A DNA stretch of 64,000 nt from Sediminicola sp035798135. GTDB taxonomy: Bacteria > Bacteroidota > Bacteroidia > Flavobacteriales > Flavobacteriaceae. The position numbers and the translations under genes were made by a program. The stretch is from contig JAPFBR010000003.1 in the NCBI GenBank assembly GCA_035798135.1, forward strand, positions 372,001-436,000. Direction: 5' to 3'. The notes below the pieces were generated by a model that saw only the letters and a program-made list of their open reading frames with translations, searched no databases and was not told where the DNA came from. Each line of letters begins with the position of its first letter. The stretch's first letter is position 1. This document shows positions 53,367 to 61,237 of this stretch, in pieces.

Positions 53367-53402
53367 AAAATAGCCCTTGGAATTCCAAGGGCTATTTTTT
53401 TT
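53367..53402. terminator. Bidirectional intrinsic terminator
   Basis: A 16-bp perfect palindrome centred at 53382/53383 is flanked by A and T runs, between GSII and the convergent antiporter gene. Confidence 0.88.
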
Positions 53403-54339
53403 AGGATATGGTATGGTAAATAAAAGCAAGATAGAAAGACAAGAGCACCAAACCATCTCGCCACCCCAAACGCATTCCTTTAGGAAAAAACACCAAGGGA
53501 AGAATCAAGAAGGATATGCCCAACATCCAAAAGATATCACTACTTAGAAGACCTTGATCTATTACCGTAATCGGGGTGATAATGGCTGTTATTCCCAAAA
53601 CCGCCAATAGGTTGAAAATATTTGAACCAATTAAATTTCCTAGGGATATAGCCTTTTCCTTCTTTATTACACCAATTATTGAGGCGGCCAATTCCGGAAT
53701 ACTGGTCCCAATGGACACCACGGTTACCGCTATTACTCTATCACTAACCCCATAAAAAGTTGCTAGTCCAACGGCCCCCTCTATCAACAATTCGGAACCT
53801 CCCCAAAGTCCAACGCCACCTAGGCCCAAAAACAATACGGTTTTATACAGTGGCAAAGGCACATCATCCTCAGGCATTTCATCTACCACAGATGTTTTTT
53901 GGAATCTCAATAAATAGACCAAAAACAAGAACAAGGCTACTACCATGGCAATCCCTTCCCTTTGCTGTAACTGACCATCAAAATATATGAACACAAAAAA
54001 TATCAAAGAAGCCAACATCATTACCGGCCAATTGGTGGTGTAAAAGTTTTTACGAACATCGATGGGACTTAGGATAATTGTTATTGCCAAAACAAATCCG
54101 AGATTCGCAATATTGGAACCCACAACATTACCAAGGGCTAGATCCGGGAATCCAGCTAAGGACGCATTGATACTTACAATTAATTCTGGCGCAGAGGTAG
54201 CAAAGGAAACTATGGTCATCCCCACAACAATCTTAGGTATATTGAGCCGCAAGGAAATTGCAACCGCCGCCTTCAACAACCAGTTTCCTCCCAAGATCAA
54301 GAATACGAGTCCCAAGATCACGAATAAACTATTCTGCAT
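53401..54339 (-). CDS. Calcium/sodium antiporter (CaCA family)
   Basis: A 312-residue YrbG-type exchanger of two homologous halves. The alpha repeats are VVGMTIVSFATSAPELIVSI with GNVVGSNIANLGFVL, and VIAVTVVSIGTSIPELAASI with GNLIGSNIFNLLAVLGI. The acidic Glu in each PEL is the ion site. The start at 54339 (MQNSLFVILGLVFLIL) fits the family. It is monocistronic. Confidence 0.93.
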   Translation of the reverse strand: MQNSLFVILGLVFLILGGNWLLKAAVAISLRLNIPKIVVGMTIVSFATSAPELIVSINASLAGFPDLALGNVVGSNIANLGFVLAITIILSPIDVRKNFYTTNWPVMMLASLIFFVFIYFDGQLQQREGIAMVVALFLFLVYLLRFQKTSVVDEMPEDDVPLPLYKTVLFLGLGGVGLWGGSELLIEGAVGLATFYGVSDRVIAVTVVSIGTSIPELAASIIGVIKKEKAISLGNLIGSNIFNLLAVLGITAIITPITVIDQGLLSSDIFWMLGISFLILPLVFFPKGMRLGWRDGLVLLSFYLAFIYHTIS

Positions 54340-54426
54340 TCCTATATGTTTTGTTTGTAAATATAGAAGAAACCGAATCAAAACTAGGCTTATATCGAAC
54401 TTGCTGTTTTTTCCCTACTGCTTTTT

Positions 54427-54471
54427 TAGTTAAATAACTATTAATTTAGTTGCTTAACTATTATTTTAGTT
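54427..54471. promoter_or_regulatory. Candidate BlaI operator array
   Basis: TAGTTA-aa-TAACTA (54427-54440), TAGTTg-ct-tAACTA (54447-54460) and a third TAGTT (54467-54471) form a series of dyads. It also shows as a 17-bp direct repeat, 54435-54451 and 54455-54471, with one mismatch. The array covers the -33 region of the promoter at 54473-54480. Confidence 0.6.
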
Positions 54472-54472
54472 T

Positions 54473-54480
54473 TAGGTTTG
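54473..54480 (+). promoter_or_regulatory. -7 box of the blaI-like operon
   Basis: TAGGTTTG lies 18 bp before the ATG and directly after the operator array. Confidence 0.55.
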
Positions 54481-54498
54481 ATATAAATAATTCCAATT

Positions 54499-54858
54499 AT
54501 GCAGAAGCTTACCAATAAGGAGGAAGAAATCATGAAGATACTGTGGCTGTTAAAAAAAGCCTTTGTTAAGGAAATTATGGCAGAAATCCATGAAGACAAA
54601 CCCCACTACAATACATTATCAACTATTGTTCGTAATTTGGAAGATAAGAATTATGTATCCCACGAAGCTTTTGGAAACACCCATAGGTATTACCCCTTGA
54701 TAACCAAGGAAGACTATCGTAAAAAATATATAAATTCTACCTTGGCGGATTATTATGACAATTCCTATAAAAGCATGGTTTCCTTTTTTGCCAAAGAGGA
54801 CAAAATCTCAGTTGCTGAATTGAAAGAAATTATCAACCTGATCGAAAAGAACAAGTAA
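54499..54858 (+). CDS. BlaI/MecI/CopY-family repressor
   Basis: A 119-residue repressor with a winged-helix N-terminus (LTNKEEEIMKILWLLKKAFV then KEIMAEIHEDKPHYNTLSTI) and a C-terminal dimerisation helix pair. It represses its own operon until the membrane sensor causes its cleavage. The gene is 1 bp from the M56 gene. The array of TAGTT dyads upstream is a fitting operator. Confidence 0.92.
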   Translation: MQKLTNKEEEIMKILWLLKKAFVKEIMAEIHEDKPHYNTLSTIVRNLEDKNYVSHEAFGNTHRYYPLITKEDYRKKYINSTLADYYDNSYKSMVSFFAKEDKISVAELKEIINLIEKNK

Positions 54859-54859
54859 T

Positions 54860-56734
54860 ATGGAACCATTTCTCTTGTACCTCTTAAAATCATCTGGCAT
54901 AGTCCTTTTATTCCTTCTATGCTATGCTGTGATGCTTCAAAAAGAAACTTCTTTCAAGGCGAATCGCATTTTTCTGATCTCAGGGCTATTTATTGCTCTA
55001 GTATTGCCTTATATGACTATCACCAAAACCATATGGTTAAATGCACCCCAATTGCTTCAGGAGACCACTGGAACATTACAAATTGCCTCCAAAGAATTCC
55101 AAGACCCTTTTAATTGGTCTGGGGTATTGCTTCTATTATATGGTGTCGGCTGTGCAATTTTATTGGTCCGATTTATTATCCAATTATTATCCTTAAAAAA
55201 ACTACTAAGGGAAAGTAGCATCAAAAAAACTGGCGCTTATAAAATGGTGGAAACACCCAAGAACATAGCTCCCTTTTCATTTTTCAATTATATTGTTCTT
55301 CATAGACCTGCCTATTCCGAAGAGGAAATTTCCAGCATTCTCATCCATGAAAAAGTTCATGTAATGGGGGTACATTCACTGGATATTCTATTCATGCACA
55401 TCATATCGATATTTTTATGGTTCAACCCGGTCATATGGCTCTATAAATCCTATATGGAGCAAAATTTAGAATTTATAGCAGACCATCAAACTGCTGAAAT
55501 CAAGCAAAATAGAAAAAGTTATCAATATCTCTTACTAAAAACAAGTATGGGAAGTCATCAATTCTCAATTGTTAATCCATTTTTTAATTCATTAATCAAA
55601 AAACGAATCGTCATGTTAAACAAAACAAAATCAAACAAAAAACAAGTATGGAAATATGCTATGGTCATTCCAATGCTCGTAGCGTTCATCTTCCTTTTCA
55701 ACGTCGAAACCGTTGCCCAATATAGAACAGAAAATTTCGAAGAATTAGATCAGCAGGAAGTTGTATTCACTATTACAAAAGAACAGTCAAATAATGAATT
55801 GGATGATCTTAAGAAACAGATTAAATCCAACCATGGAGGTACTTTAAAATACAATGGTCTCAAAAGAAACGATGCAGGAGAAATTTCTGCCATAACAGTT
55901 GAATTCAAGGACAAAGTGAAGGGAATGGTCAGGGCCAGTTATAATGAAGAGAGTGGCATTGACCCTATAATGTTCGGCACCAATACTACTGGTGGCATGT
56001 TTATTATGTCTGGGGATCATGAAATGCCTTTTGGTCCTGGCAGAATGCATTCCGATTCCGAGCATATAAAAATAAAAAAGATGGTTAATCGTGTGCAACG
56101 AGACATGAAACACAGTGATGCCTTTAATGACAGACAAAAACATGTCGTTATTCTTGAGGAAAACGGGGAGGAGACTATTATGGTCAATGGCCAAAAAGTA
56201 ACAAGGGAAGAATATGAAGAAATAGAAAAGCAAGAAAACGATGAGGAAATTATTATTAAAAAAATAAATAAACAGAATGGGGAGGATAATATTTGGATTG
56301 AATCATCAGGTAATGAATCCCAAAAAATAATAATTAAAGAAGTAGACGGTAAAAAGACCATTGAAGTCAACGGAAAAAAAATATCCCCTGAGGATTACGA
56401 AAAAATGAAGATGAGCGGGGAATCTCACAAAATGAGAATACATATGGACCATGATAAAAACAAGGACAAAATGAAATCTGTTTTTATCATGAAGGATGGG
56501 GACAGGGAAATAGATGAGGACTATGAGGAAGAAGTAATACACTCCACCCTTATGAATCTGATGGAAATGGAGAATTTCAAAATAGAAATAGATGGTAAGG
56601 AATCTACGAAAGCTGAATTGGAAAAACTTGCACCCGATGAGATAGCCACTTTTGATGTTTTTAAGGAAGACGGGAAGCCAGATGGCAAAAACAATACTGC
56701 CGTTATTAAAGTCAGGACTAAAAAGAAACAATAA
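54860..56734 (+). CDS. M56-family membrane metallopeptidase (BlaR1-like) with repeat tail
   Basis: A 624-residue membrane sensor-protease. About four membrane helices lie in the first ~300 residues, with the zinc motif HEKVH (near residue 163) and the downstream Glu region LEFIADHQTAE. A fourth helix, YAMVIPMLVAFIFLFNV, leads to an external tail of about 330 charged residues that replaces the penicillin-binding domain of true BlaR1. The tail repeats a motif: NGEETIMVNGQKVTREEYEE (near 433), DGKKTIEVNGKKISPEDYEK (near 497) and a weaker DGKESTKAELEKL (near 577). The ligand is unknown. Confidence 0.88.
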   Translation: MEPFLLYLLKSSGIVLLFLLCYAVMLQKETSFKANRIFLISGLFIALVLPYMTITKTIWLNAPQLLQETTGTLQIASKEFQDPFNWSGVLLLLYGVGCAILLVRFIIQLLSLKKLLRESSIKKTGAYKMVETPKNIAPFSFFNYIVLHRPAYSEEEISSILIHEKVHVMGVHSLDILFMHIISIFLWFNPVIWLYKSYMEQNLEFIADHQTAEIKQNRKSYQYLLLKTSMGSHQFSIVNPFFNSLIKKRIVMLNKTKSNKKQVWKYAMVIPMLVAFIFLFNVETVAQYRTENFEELDQQEVVFTITKEQSNNELDDLKKQIKSNHGGTLKYNGLKRNDAGEISAITVEFKDKVKGMVRASYNEESGIDPIMFGTNTTGGMFIMSGDHEMPFGPGRMHSDSEHIKIKKMVNRVQRDMKHSDAFNDRQKHVVILEENGEETIMVNGQKVTREEYEEIEKQENDEEIIIKKINKQNGEDNIWIESSGNESQKIIIKEVDGKKTIEVNGKKISPEDYEKMKMSGESHKMRIHMDHDKNKDKMKSVFIMKDGDREIDEDYEEEVIHSTLMNLMEMENFKIEIDGKESTKAELEKLAPDEIATFDVFKEDGKPDGKNNTAVIKVRTKKKQ

Positions 56735-57095
56735 ATAAGCTTCCAATACACTAAAATCGCTCCAAACCAGAGCGATTTTTTTGACTAAAAAAAGATGGAA
56801 GCATATTTTTTATTAAATTAGAGGATTAAATTGCCCTAGGAAAAAGTATAAGAAGCACAAATCCCCCTTCAGCTCTTACAGATTATAATATTTTAATCGT
56901 TTCCTAATTACAATTAATAATCATTTGCAAGACAAATACTAAAATTCTAATATAGAAGAAGTTTATTTAGTTATAGATCTATATGCAAATACATTAAATC
57001 GTATCCCGAGGCTTGGAAATATGAATTGGAATGGAGTATATTGAGACAATAATCGATTATACTAATCCTATTTACTAACCTAAAAACAATTAATT
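56735..57095. other. Gene-free 361-bp segment
   Basis: It contains the terminator at 56753-56784 and no convincing coding or structured sequence. It is very AT-rich. Confidence 0.5.
56753..56784 (+). terminator. Intrinsic terminator
   Basis: AAAATCGCTC and GAGCGATTTT form a 10-bp stem with a 7-nt loop, followed by T. Confidence 0.85.
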
Positions 57096-57158
57096 ATGAT
57101 TACTCTTGCTAAAATTTTAATATTCGTGTTGATGTCCCTGATCATGATATTAACTTAA
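57096..57158 (+). CDS. Possible 20-residue hydrophobic peptide
   Basis: The frame encodes MITLAKILIFVLMSLIMILT and stop, a fully hydrophobic peptide. A terminator follows at 57186-57210, so the region seems to be transcribed, but I see no -7 box of the TAnnTTTG kind close upstream. It is only weakly similar to the 30-residue family (M-x-T at the start). It may be chance. Confidence 0.3.
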   Translation: MITLAKILIFVLMSLIMILT

Positions 57159-57185
57159 AGTATATCATATAGGTCTATATAAAAT

Positions 57186-57210
57186 AAAGGGAGTCGAAAG
57201 GCACCCTTTT
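57186..57210 (+). terminator. Terminator-like hairpin
   Basis: AAAGGG and CCCTTT flank a 12-nt loop region, followed by TTTT. Weak stem. Confidence 0.5.
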
Positions 57211-57227
57211 AATTATTAGACATCTAC

Positions 57228-57235
57228 TATATTTG
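57228..57235 (+). promoter_or_regulatory. -7 box of the 50-residue protein gene
   Basis: TATATTTG lies 14 bp before the ATG at 57250. Confidence 0.5.
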
Positions 57236-57249
57236 GCAAAAAAATTGTG

Positions 57250-57402
57250 ATGAAAAAAACCTTCTTTAAATTCTTGGCCAAGGTGAACCAACTTCTCCTT
57301 CCATCCTATTCAAAAAAACAAGTGGATCTAGCTAAAGCCACTAAATCACAAATGGCAATTATAGGATGGCGCTATTATGTAACCACCCAAGCCTTGGATT
57401 GA
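57250..57402 (+). CDS. Conserved 50-residue basic protein
   Basis: A 50-residue protein beginning MKKTFFKFLAKVNQLLLPSY and ending IIGWRYYVTTQALD. It has a basic amphipathic helix and a short hydrophobic C-terminal part. As I recall, very similar short proteins are common in Flavobacteriaceae and are sometimes mislabelled SsrA-binding protein. True SmpB is about three times longer. It has a promoter box upstream and is convergent with the LacI gene, separated by only 4 bp. Confidence 0.65.
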   Translation: MKKTFFKFLAKVNQLLLPSYSKKQVDLAKATKSQMAIIGWRYYVTTQALD

Positions 57403-57406
57403 TCTA

Positions 57407-58432
57407 TTAATATATCTTTTTCTCTATACTATCTATCTCTATGGTCTTTAAAGCCTCAGTAGCATTGGCTTCCAATTGGGAAATCAATAATTCTGCCGAT
57501 TTTTCGCCGAGAAACTTACCACGCTGGGAAATGGCCGTAACTCCTTTCATGTTTTCAAAAGTAGATTTCTGATTGGAATACCCATAAATTAATAATTCTC
57601 CTGCCGCCAAATAATTACGAACCTCCACATCATTGATGATGGTTTCCAATAAATATTGATTTGACATGATCAATACATTGATCGAGTTGTTTTTAATATT
57701 CTTAACGACATCTTTTGCAAAAGTTTCTTCCCCGTTGGATTTCAGCAATTGCACGTCTTTAAGCTGATGCACAGTATTCAGGGCATCTAAAATTCCCTTT
57801 TTCCGCTTATCGAGGTATATGGCATCTGAAAAGGAATCCACTACCAAAACTTTATCGGAAATGGCTAACTTAATGTTCTTGATGGAATTATAGGCTTCCT
57901 TATAAAAGTCGATACTTACTCTATGGGCATTCAATTCCTCTGGCACCTTATTGGTGAGCACCAGCTCCAGGCCAGAGTCGATGACCTTTTTAATATGGTC
58001 GTATTTCTCTTGCCCTATAGTTTCATCGGTCAGCGAAATGATTATCCCATCAATTCCCTTATCCTTCAAGAAATTTAAATTTTCATCTTCACGGATCACA
58101 CTATAATTTGAGGTACACAGGATGGCATTATATCCATGTATATGGGCCACCTTCTCTATTCCTATGAACAATTTAGCGGAAAACCGATCCAACACACTGG
58201 GAATAATTACCCCTATGGTTTTGGTCCTGCCTTTTTTAAGACTGAGCCCTAAGGAGTTTGGCCTGTATTTATATGCTAAAGCCACCTCTTTCACTCTTTT
58301 CTTGGTAAGGTCACTTATCTCCGTGCTATTGTTTAAAGCTTTGGAAACGGTAGATGGGGACAAGTTCAAAATCTTGGAGAGATCCTTAAGTGTTAAGTTT
58401 TTCACGTGTTGGTTATTAATTGGCATCCTCAA
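57407..58432 (-). CDS. LacI-family transcriptional repressor
   Basis: A 341-residue regulator with an N-terminal LacI helix-turn-helix (LTLKDLSKILNLSPSTVSKA) and hinge (YRPNSLGLSLKKGRTKTIGV), followed by a periplasmic-binding-like sensor domain. The family senses sugars. Which sugar genes it controls is not evident, since the SusC locus lies 4 kb away in the opposite direction. Met3 (58426) is an alternative start. Confidence 0.92.
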   Translation of the reverse strand: MRMPINNQHVKNLTLKDLSKILNLSPSTVSKALNNSTEISDLTKKRVKEVALAYKYRPNSLGLSLKKGRTKTIGVIIPSVLDRFSAKLFIGIEKVAHIHGYNAILCTSNYSVIREDENLNFLKDKGIDGIIISLTDETIGQEKYDHIKKVIDSGLELVLTNKVPEELNAHRVSIDFYKEAYNSIKNIKLAISDKVLVVDSFSDAIYLDKRKKGILDALNTVHQLKDVQLLKSNGEETFAKDVVKNIKNNSINVLIMSNQYLLETIINDVEVRNYLAAGELLIYGYSNQKSTFENMKGVTAISQRGKFLGEKSAELLISQLEANATEALKTIEIDSIEKKIY

Positions 58433-58623
58433 TTTTAATGGGATAACATCATGGAGTTTAGGCCACTTCCCATTCTTAAGAATTTAATACAAAAATAGGT
58501 GGTTGAATGTATTTTCAATACATATTCATAAAAAAAGTACATCCAACGGAATGCCCAAACCATTAAATAATCTTATTTTCATTACTTTTTGCATTTGTTC
58601 TTTGCTGTAAATGCAAAAAGAAA

Positions 58624-58631
58624 TATATTTG
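58624..58631 (+). promoter_or_regulatory. -7 box of the tRNA-Arg promoter
   Basis: TATATTTG lies 31 bp before the tRNA 5' end. A TTTG at 58601-58604 is the likely upstream element. Confidence 0.6.
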
Positions 58632-58661
58632 CAGCCCGTTAGCGAGGATTTCGCTAAAAAA

Positions 58662-58735
58662 GGCCTCGTGGCGCAACTGAATAGCGCATCTGATTACGGC
58701 TCAGAAGGTTACTGGTTTGAATCCAGTCGAGGTCA
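58662..58735 (+). tRNA. tRNA-Arg (anticodon ACG)
   Basis: A 74-nt cloverleaf. The acceptor stem GGCCTCG pairs with CGAGGTC (one G-U), discriminator A at 58735. The anticodon arm is TCTGA-TTACGGC-TCAGA with anticodon ACG (A34 normally edited to inosine to read CGN). The T-loop TTTGAATC is standard. CCA is not encoded. It is followed by a terminator and by two copies of its 3' end. Confidence 0.95.
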
Positions 58736-58757
58736 CGAATGAATAGTTCTATAAGAG

Positions 58758-58787
58758 AAAACGCCAAGCTTGCTTGAGCGTTTTTTT
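58758..58787 (+). terminator. Terminator after tRNA-Arg
   Basis: AACGC and GCGTT, extended by CAAG/CTTG with one bulge, followed by T7. Confidence 0.75.
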
Positions 58788-58833
58788 GTTTGTGCTATTT
58801 TCAAAGCGGAGCTTTGTCTGGAAAACCGAAGGT

Positions 58834-58850
58834 AATCCAGTCGAGGTCAC
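58834..58850 (+). repeat. Copy 1 of tRNA-Arg 3' end
   Basis: Seventeen bases identical to tRNA positions 58720-58736 (AATCCAGTCGAGGTCAC), preceded by GAAGGT as in the tRNA variable region. It looks like an attachment-site remnant. Confidence 0.7.
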
Positions 58851-59000
58851 AACACTCAAGAAACCACGTCATTCGAAGTAGTTTTTCTTTTTATGGCAAA
58901 CTGAACTTGCTCAAAGTTTTTGAAATGAAATAAAGAACAAGCATAGAAAGCTGGGGTGCTTCTTATTTGAAGCCCTGAGCACAAAGGACATCCAGAGGTA

Positions 59001-59016
59001 AATCAAGTCGAGGTCA
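59001..59016 (+). repeat. Copy 2 of tRNA-Arg 3' end
   Basis: AATCAAGTCGAGGTCA matches the same tRNA end with one mismatch in 16 bases. Confidence 0.6.
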
Positions 59017-59212
59017 TATTGATTATCAAAGGTTCATAGAAATATAGCTCCTTTTTTATGACCTATATTTACCTATAACTACGCAACAATACATTTATCC
59101 TTTAAACTATTAAATCACCTTTTTTTTTGTATTTGACCAATTATCAACATAAGTGAGAGTCCCTATCATTATAGATGACTCTCTAGTGAAAATTTAATAT
59201 ATGTGTAAACAG

Positions 59213-59563
59213 TTAGTTAAAATCGGCATCGGGACTTCCTTCCCCAATAGGTTCTTTTCCAGTTCTTAAATAACCCATTTTTAAACTTTCAGAATAACTA
59301 AAGTAAATTGGTTTTTCATTCCTTAAAAGGTCTATAACATTCGGATACATAGACATGGGATAGTTTAAGTATACTAATTTATTTCTTTTGTCATTATGAT
59401 TTTCAGGGAGATTTTTGTTTTCAGGATAGAAGTTTATCTGCACGACGAAGTCATCGTCATGAAAACATTTTACAAAGGCCCGTGAGTAGATATGATTTTG
59501 ATCGGTTCCTCCTGATTGAAAGTGAACCAAATAGAGATTTATTTCACTAGTTATTATCTTCAT
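59213..59563 (-). CDS. Orphan 116-residue protein
   Basis: A soluble protein of 116 residues with no signal or membrane segment, starting MKIITSEINLYLVHFQSGGT. It contains FVKCFHDDDFVVQINFYPE and KPIYFSYSESLKMGYLRTG strands. No family recognised. It lies between the tRNA end repeats and a gene-poor region, the usual place for acquired genes, and has no partner. Confidence 0.55.
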   Translation of the reverse strand: MKIITSEINLYLVHFQSGGTDQNHIYSRAFVKCFHDDDFVVQINFYPENKNLPENHNDKRNKLVYLNYPMSMYPNVIDLLRNEKPIYFSYSESLKMGYLRTGKEPIGEGSPDADFN

Positions 59564-59799
59564 TTTTTATAGGGTATAAATTACTTGATTTCTAAAGCCA
59601 CAGATTATTTACTAAATATTATTGTTGATTTAAAAAAAGGATGTCGTTTAAGAAACTAGGGATCTAATTTGAAAGAAAACCTGCCCTTTCCATTAAAACT
59701 ACATATGAAGTAAAAGCATAAATGGATTGGAGTTATTAATTTAATGAATTGCAAACTTAAACCGCATATAATTTATTACTAGTCCTAACCTACTCAATA

Positions 59800-59817
59800 A
59801 TCCCGAAGCGTCGGGAT
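59800..59817. repeat. Short palindrome (REP-like)
   Basis: ATCCCGA and TCGGGAT flank AGCG. Similar GC-rich palindromes recur in flavobacterial intergenic DNA, as I recall. It is not repeated elsewhere that I noticed in this window. Confidence 0.4.
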
Positions 59818-59867
59818 CGCAGGAATTTTCTTTGTGATTTGTTTGCTAAAATGGTGAATGGAAATAG

Positions 59868-60074
59868 TATTATCCAAATGGTTTTTTCAATAACAAATTG
59901 AACTTCGAAAATGAAATAGCGTATGAAGAAGTAGAGATGTTTGATGTCGGAGGAAATCACAGAAGAACAGAAATGTATAAAATAAAGAATGGTAAGTCTA
60001 TTTTTATTGCAGGAGAAATATTGAAGATTAATTCAATACTAATAAATAATTTAAAGTGTGAAATTATTTATTAG
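59868..60074 (+). pseudogene. Possible gene remnant
   Basis: A stop-free frame of 68 codons without a good start (preceded directly by a TAG at 59865), with protein-like content such as EIAYEEVEMFDVGGNHRRTE and YKIKNGKSIFIAGEI, ends at TAG 60072-60074. Its origin is unknown. The missing start suggests a truncated gene. Confidence 0.3.
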
Positions 60075-60522
60075 TAATTCGGCAAGTAGCAGTAAATCAA
60101 CTTTGGTCCTGAAAGGTATTGGAAGCCATAAAACAAGTACAAATAGAATTAAATAATCGGTAACTATTTGGGATTAAAAGCCTGAAATTCAAAAATAACA
60201 TCAACTTTAGTTGAATTATTTCACAATACTCATTATAATTAGTATTTTTTTAATAACATTGCGTATCGTTCTTTTTTGTCTGCCTGAATTGTATTGAAGT
60301 CGGTTTTAGCCGTTAAATAAACTTAACTTACTAGTTGAAGGTTGGAGCTGGTCAAAATACTATGCATATTTTATCTTATTAAAATAGGTGTTTATCCTAT
60401 CAGGACTAAATTTAATCCTGACCCTAATTCCAACTTAAATACCCTAATGGAGACTAGATGGTTAGATTGATAGAATGACCTCGTCTTATTACGCAATAGA
60501 TTGTTTGTAAAGATTACCCAAA

Positions 60523-61083
60523 ATGGACATCAACCACAACAACTACACTAATGAAAATATTCTTATCGACGAGCTAAGGAAGGGTTCCGATACTGCATAT
60601 CGTCATTTTTTTAGACGCTACCACAAAGAACTTTGTAACTATATTTTGGCAATTTCAGGTGATTCTGAATTAGCAGAAGAAATAGCCCAACAAGCTTTTA
60701 TTAAAATTTGGGACAAAAGGAAAAAGCTCAATATCCAAGACAATGGGCTTAAACACTATTTTTTTAAAATAGCTTACCATCTTTTCGTAGATTCTAAACG
60801 AAAAGATAAGAGGAAGTTTGAACTTTTAGAAAACCTTAAACAAGAAGCTTATTCCGATATCCTATATGTTGATTCAAACCAATTTGAGCAAAAACTTAAA
60901 TTAATTGAAGCTGAAATTGAAAATTTACCTGAGCAATGTAAAAAAGTATTCCTGATGGGCAAGAAGGAAGGGCTTAAGTACAAAGAAATTTCAGAAAAGC
61001 TACAAATTTCAATTAAGACAGTTGAAGTTCATATGTCCAAAGCCTTGAAAAGACTTAGAACACAGTTATCCCTTTTCCTCTAA
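60523..61083 (+). CDS. ECF-type RNA polymerase sigma factor
   Basis: A 186-residue extracytoplasmic-function sigma factor of the Bacteroidota SusC/FecR-associated group. Region 2 is seen in YRHFFRRYHKELCNYILAIS and ELAEEIAQQAFIKIWDKRKK, region 4 in LPEQCKKVFLMGKKEGLKYK and EISEKLQISIKTVEVHMSKA. It directs transcription of the neighbouring receptor genes when released by the FecR anti-sigma factor, 154 bp downstream. Confidence 0.93.
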   Translation: MDINHNNYTNENILIDELRKGSDTAYRHFFRRYHKELCNYILAISGDSELAEEIAQQAFIKIWDKRKKLNIQDNGLKHYFFKIAYHLFVDSKRKDKRKFELLENLKQEAYSDILYVDSNQFEQKLKLIEAEIENLPEQCKKVFLMGKKEGLKYKEISEKLQISIKTVEVHMSKALKRLRTQLSLFL

Positions 61084-61237
61084 GGGTGTCTGTTTATCTT
61101 TCTAGTATTATTTATTCCCTATACTAACAGCCCTAAACACTCATATTTTAAAATTATTTGTTAAAAAAACATATTATCAGTAAGGGTATTTAAGAAACTA
61201 TACGTCTTTACAAGTAAGGAGACATAATTTTTTTTAC

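Larger units (their letters stand above)
59564..60522. other. Gene-poor 959-bp region
   Basis: No intact gene is visible. It holds one likely gene remnant (59868-60074), a short palindrome at 59800-59817 and scattered short frames. The base composition is AT-rich. It fits decayed mobile or accessory DNA next to a tRNA. Confidence 0.5.

Noticed and set aside
55844..56233. 129-codon frame opposite the M56 tail
   Set aside because: It mirrors the charged repeats of the real gene, giving hydrophobic-looking nonsense.
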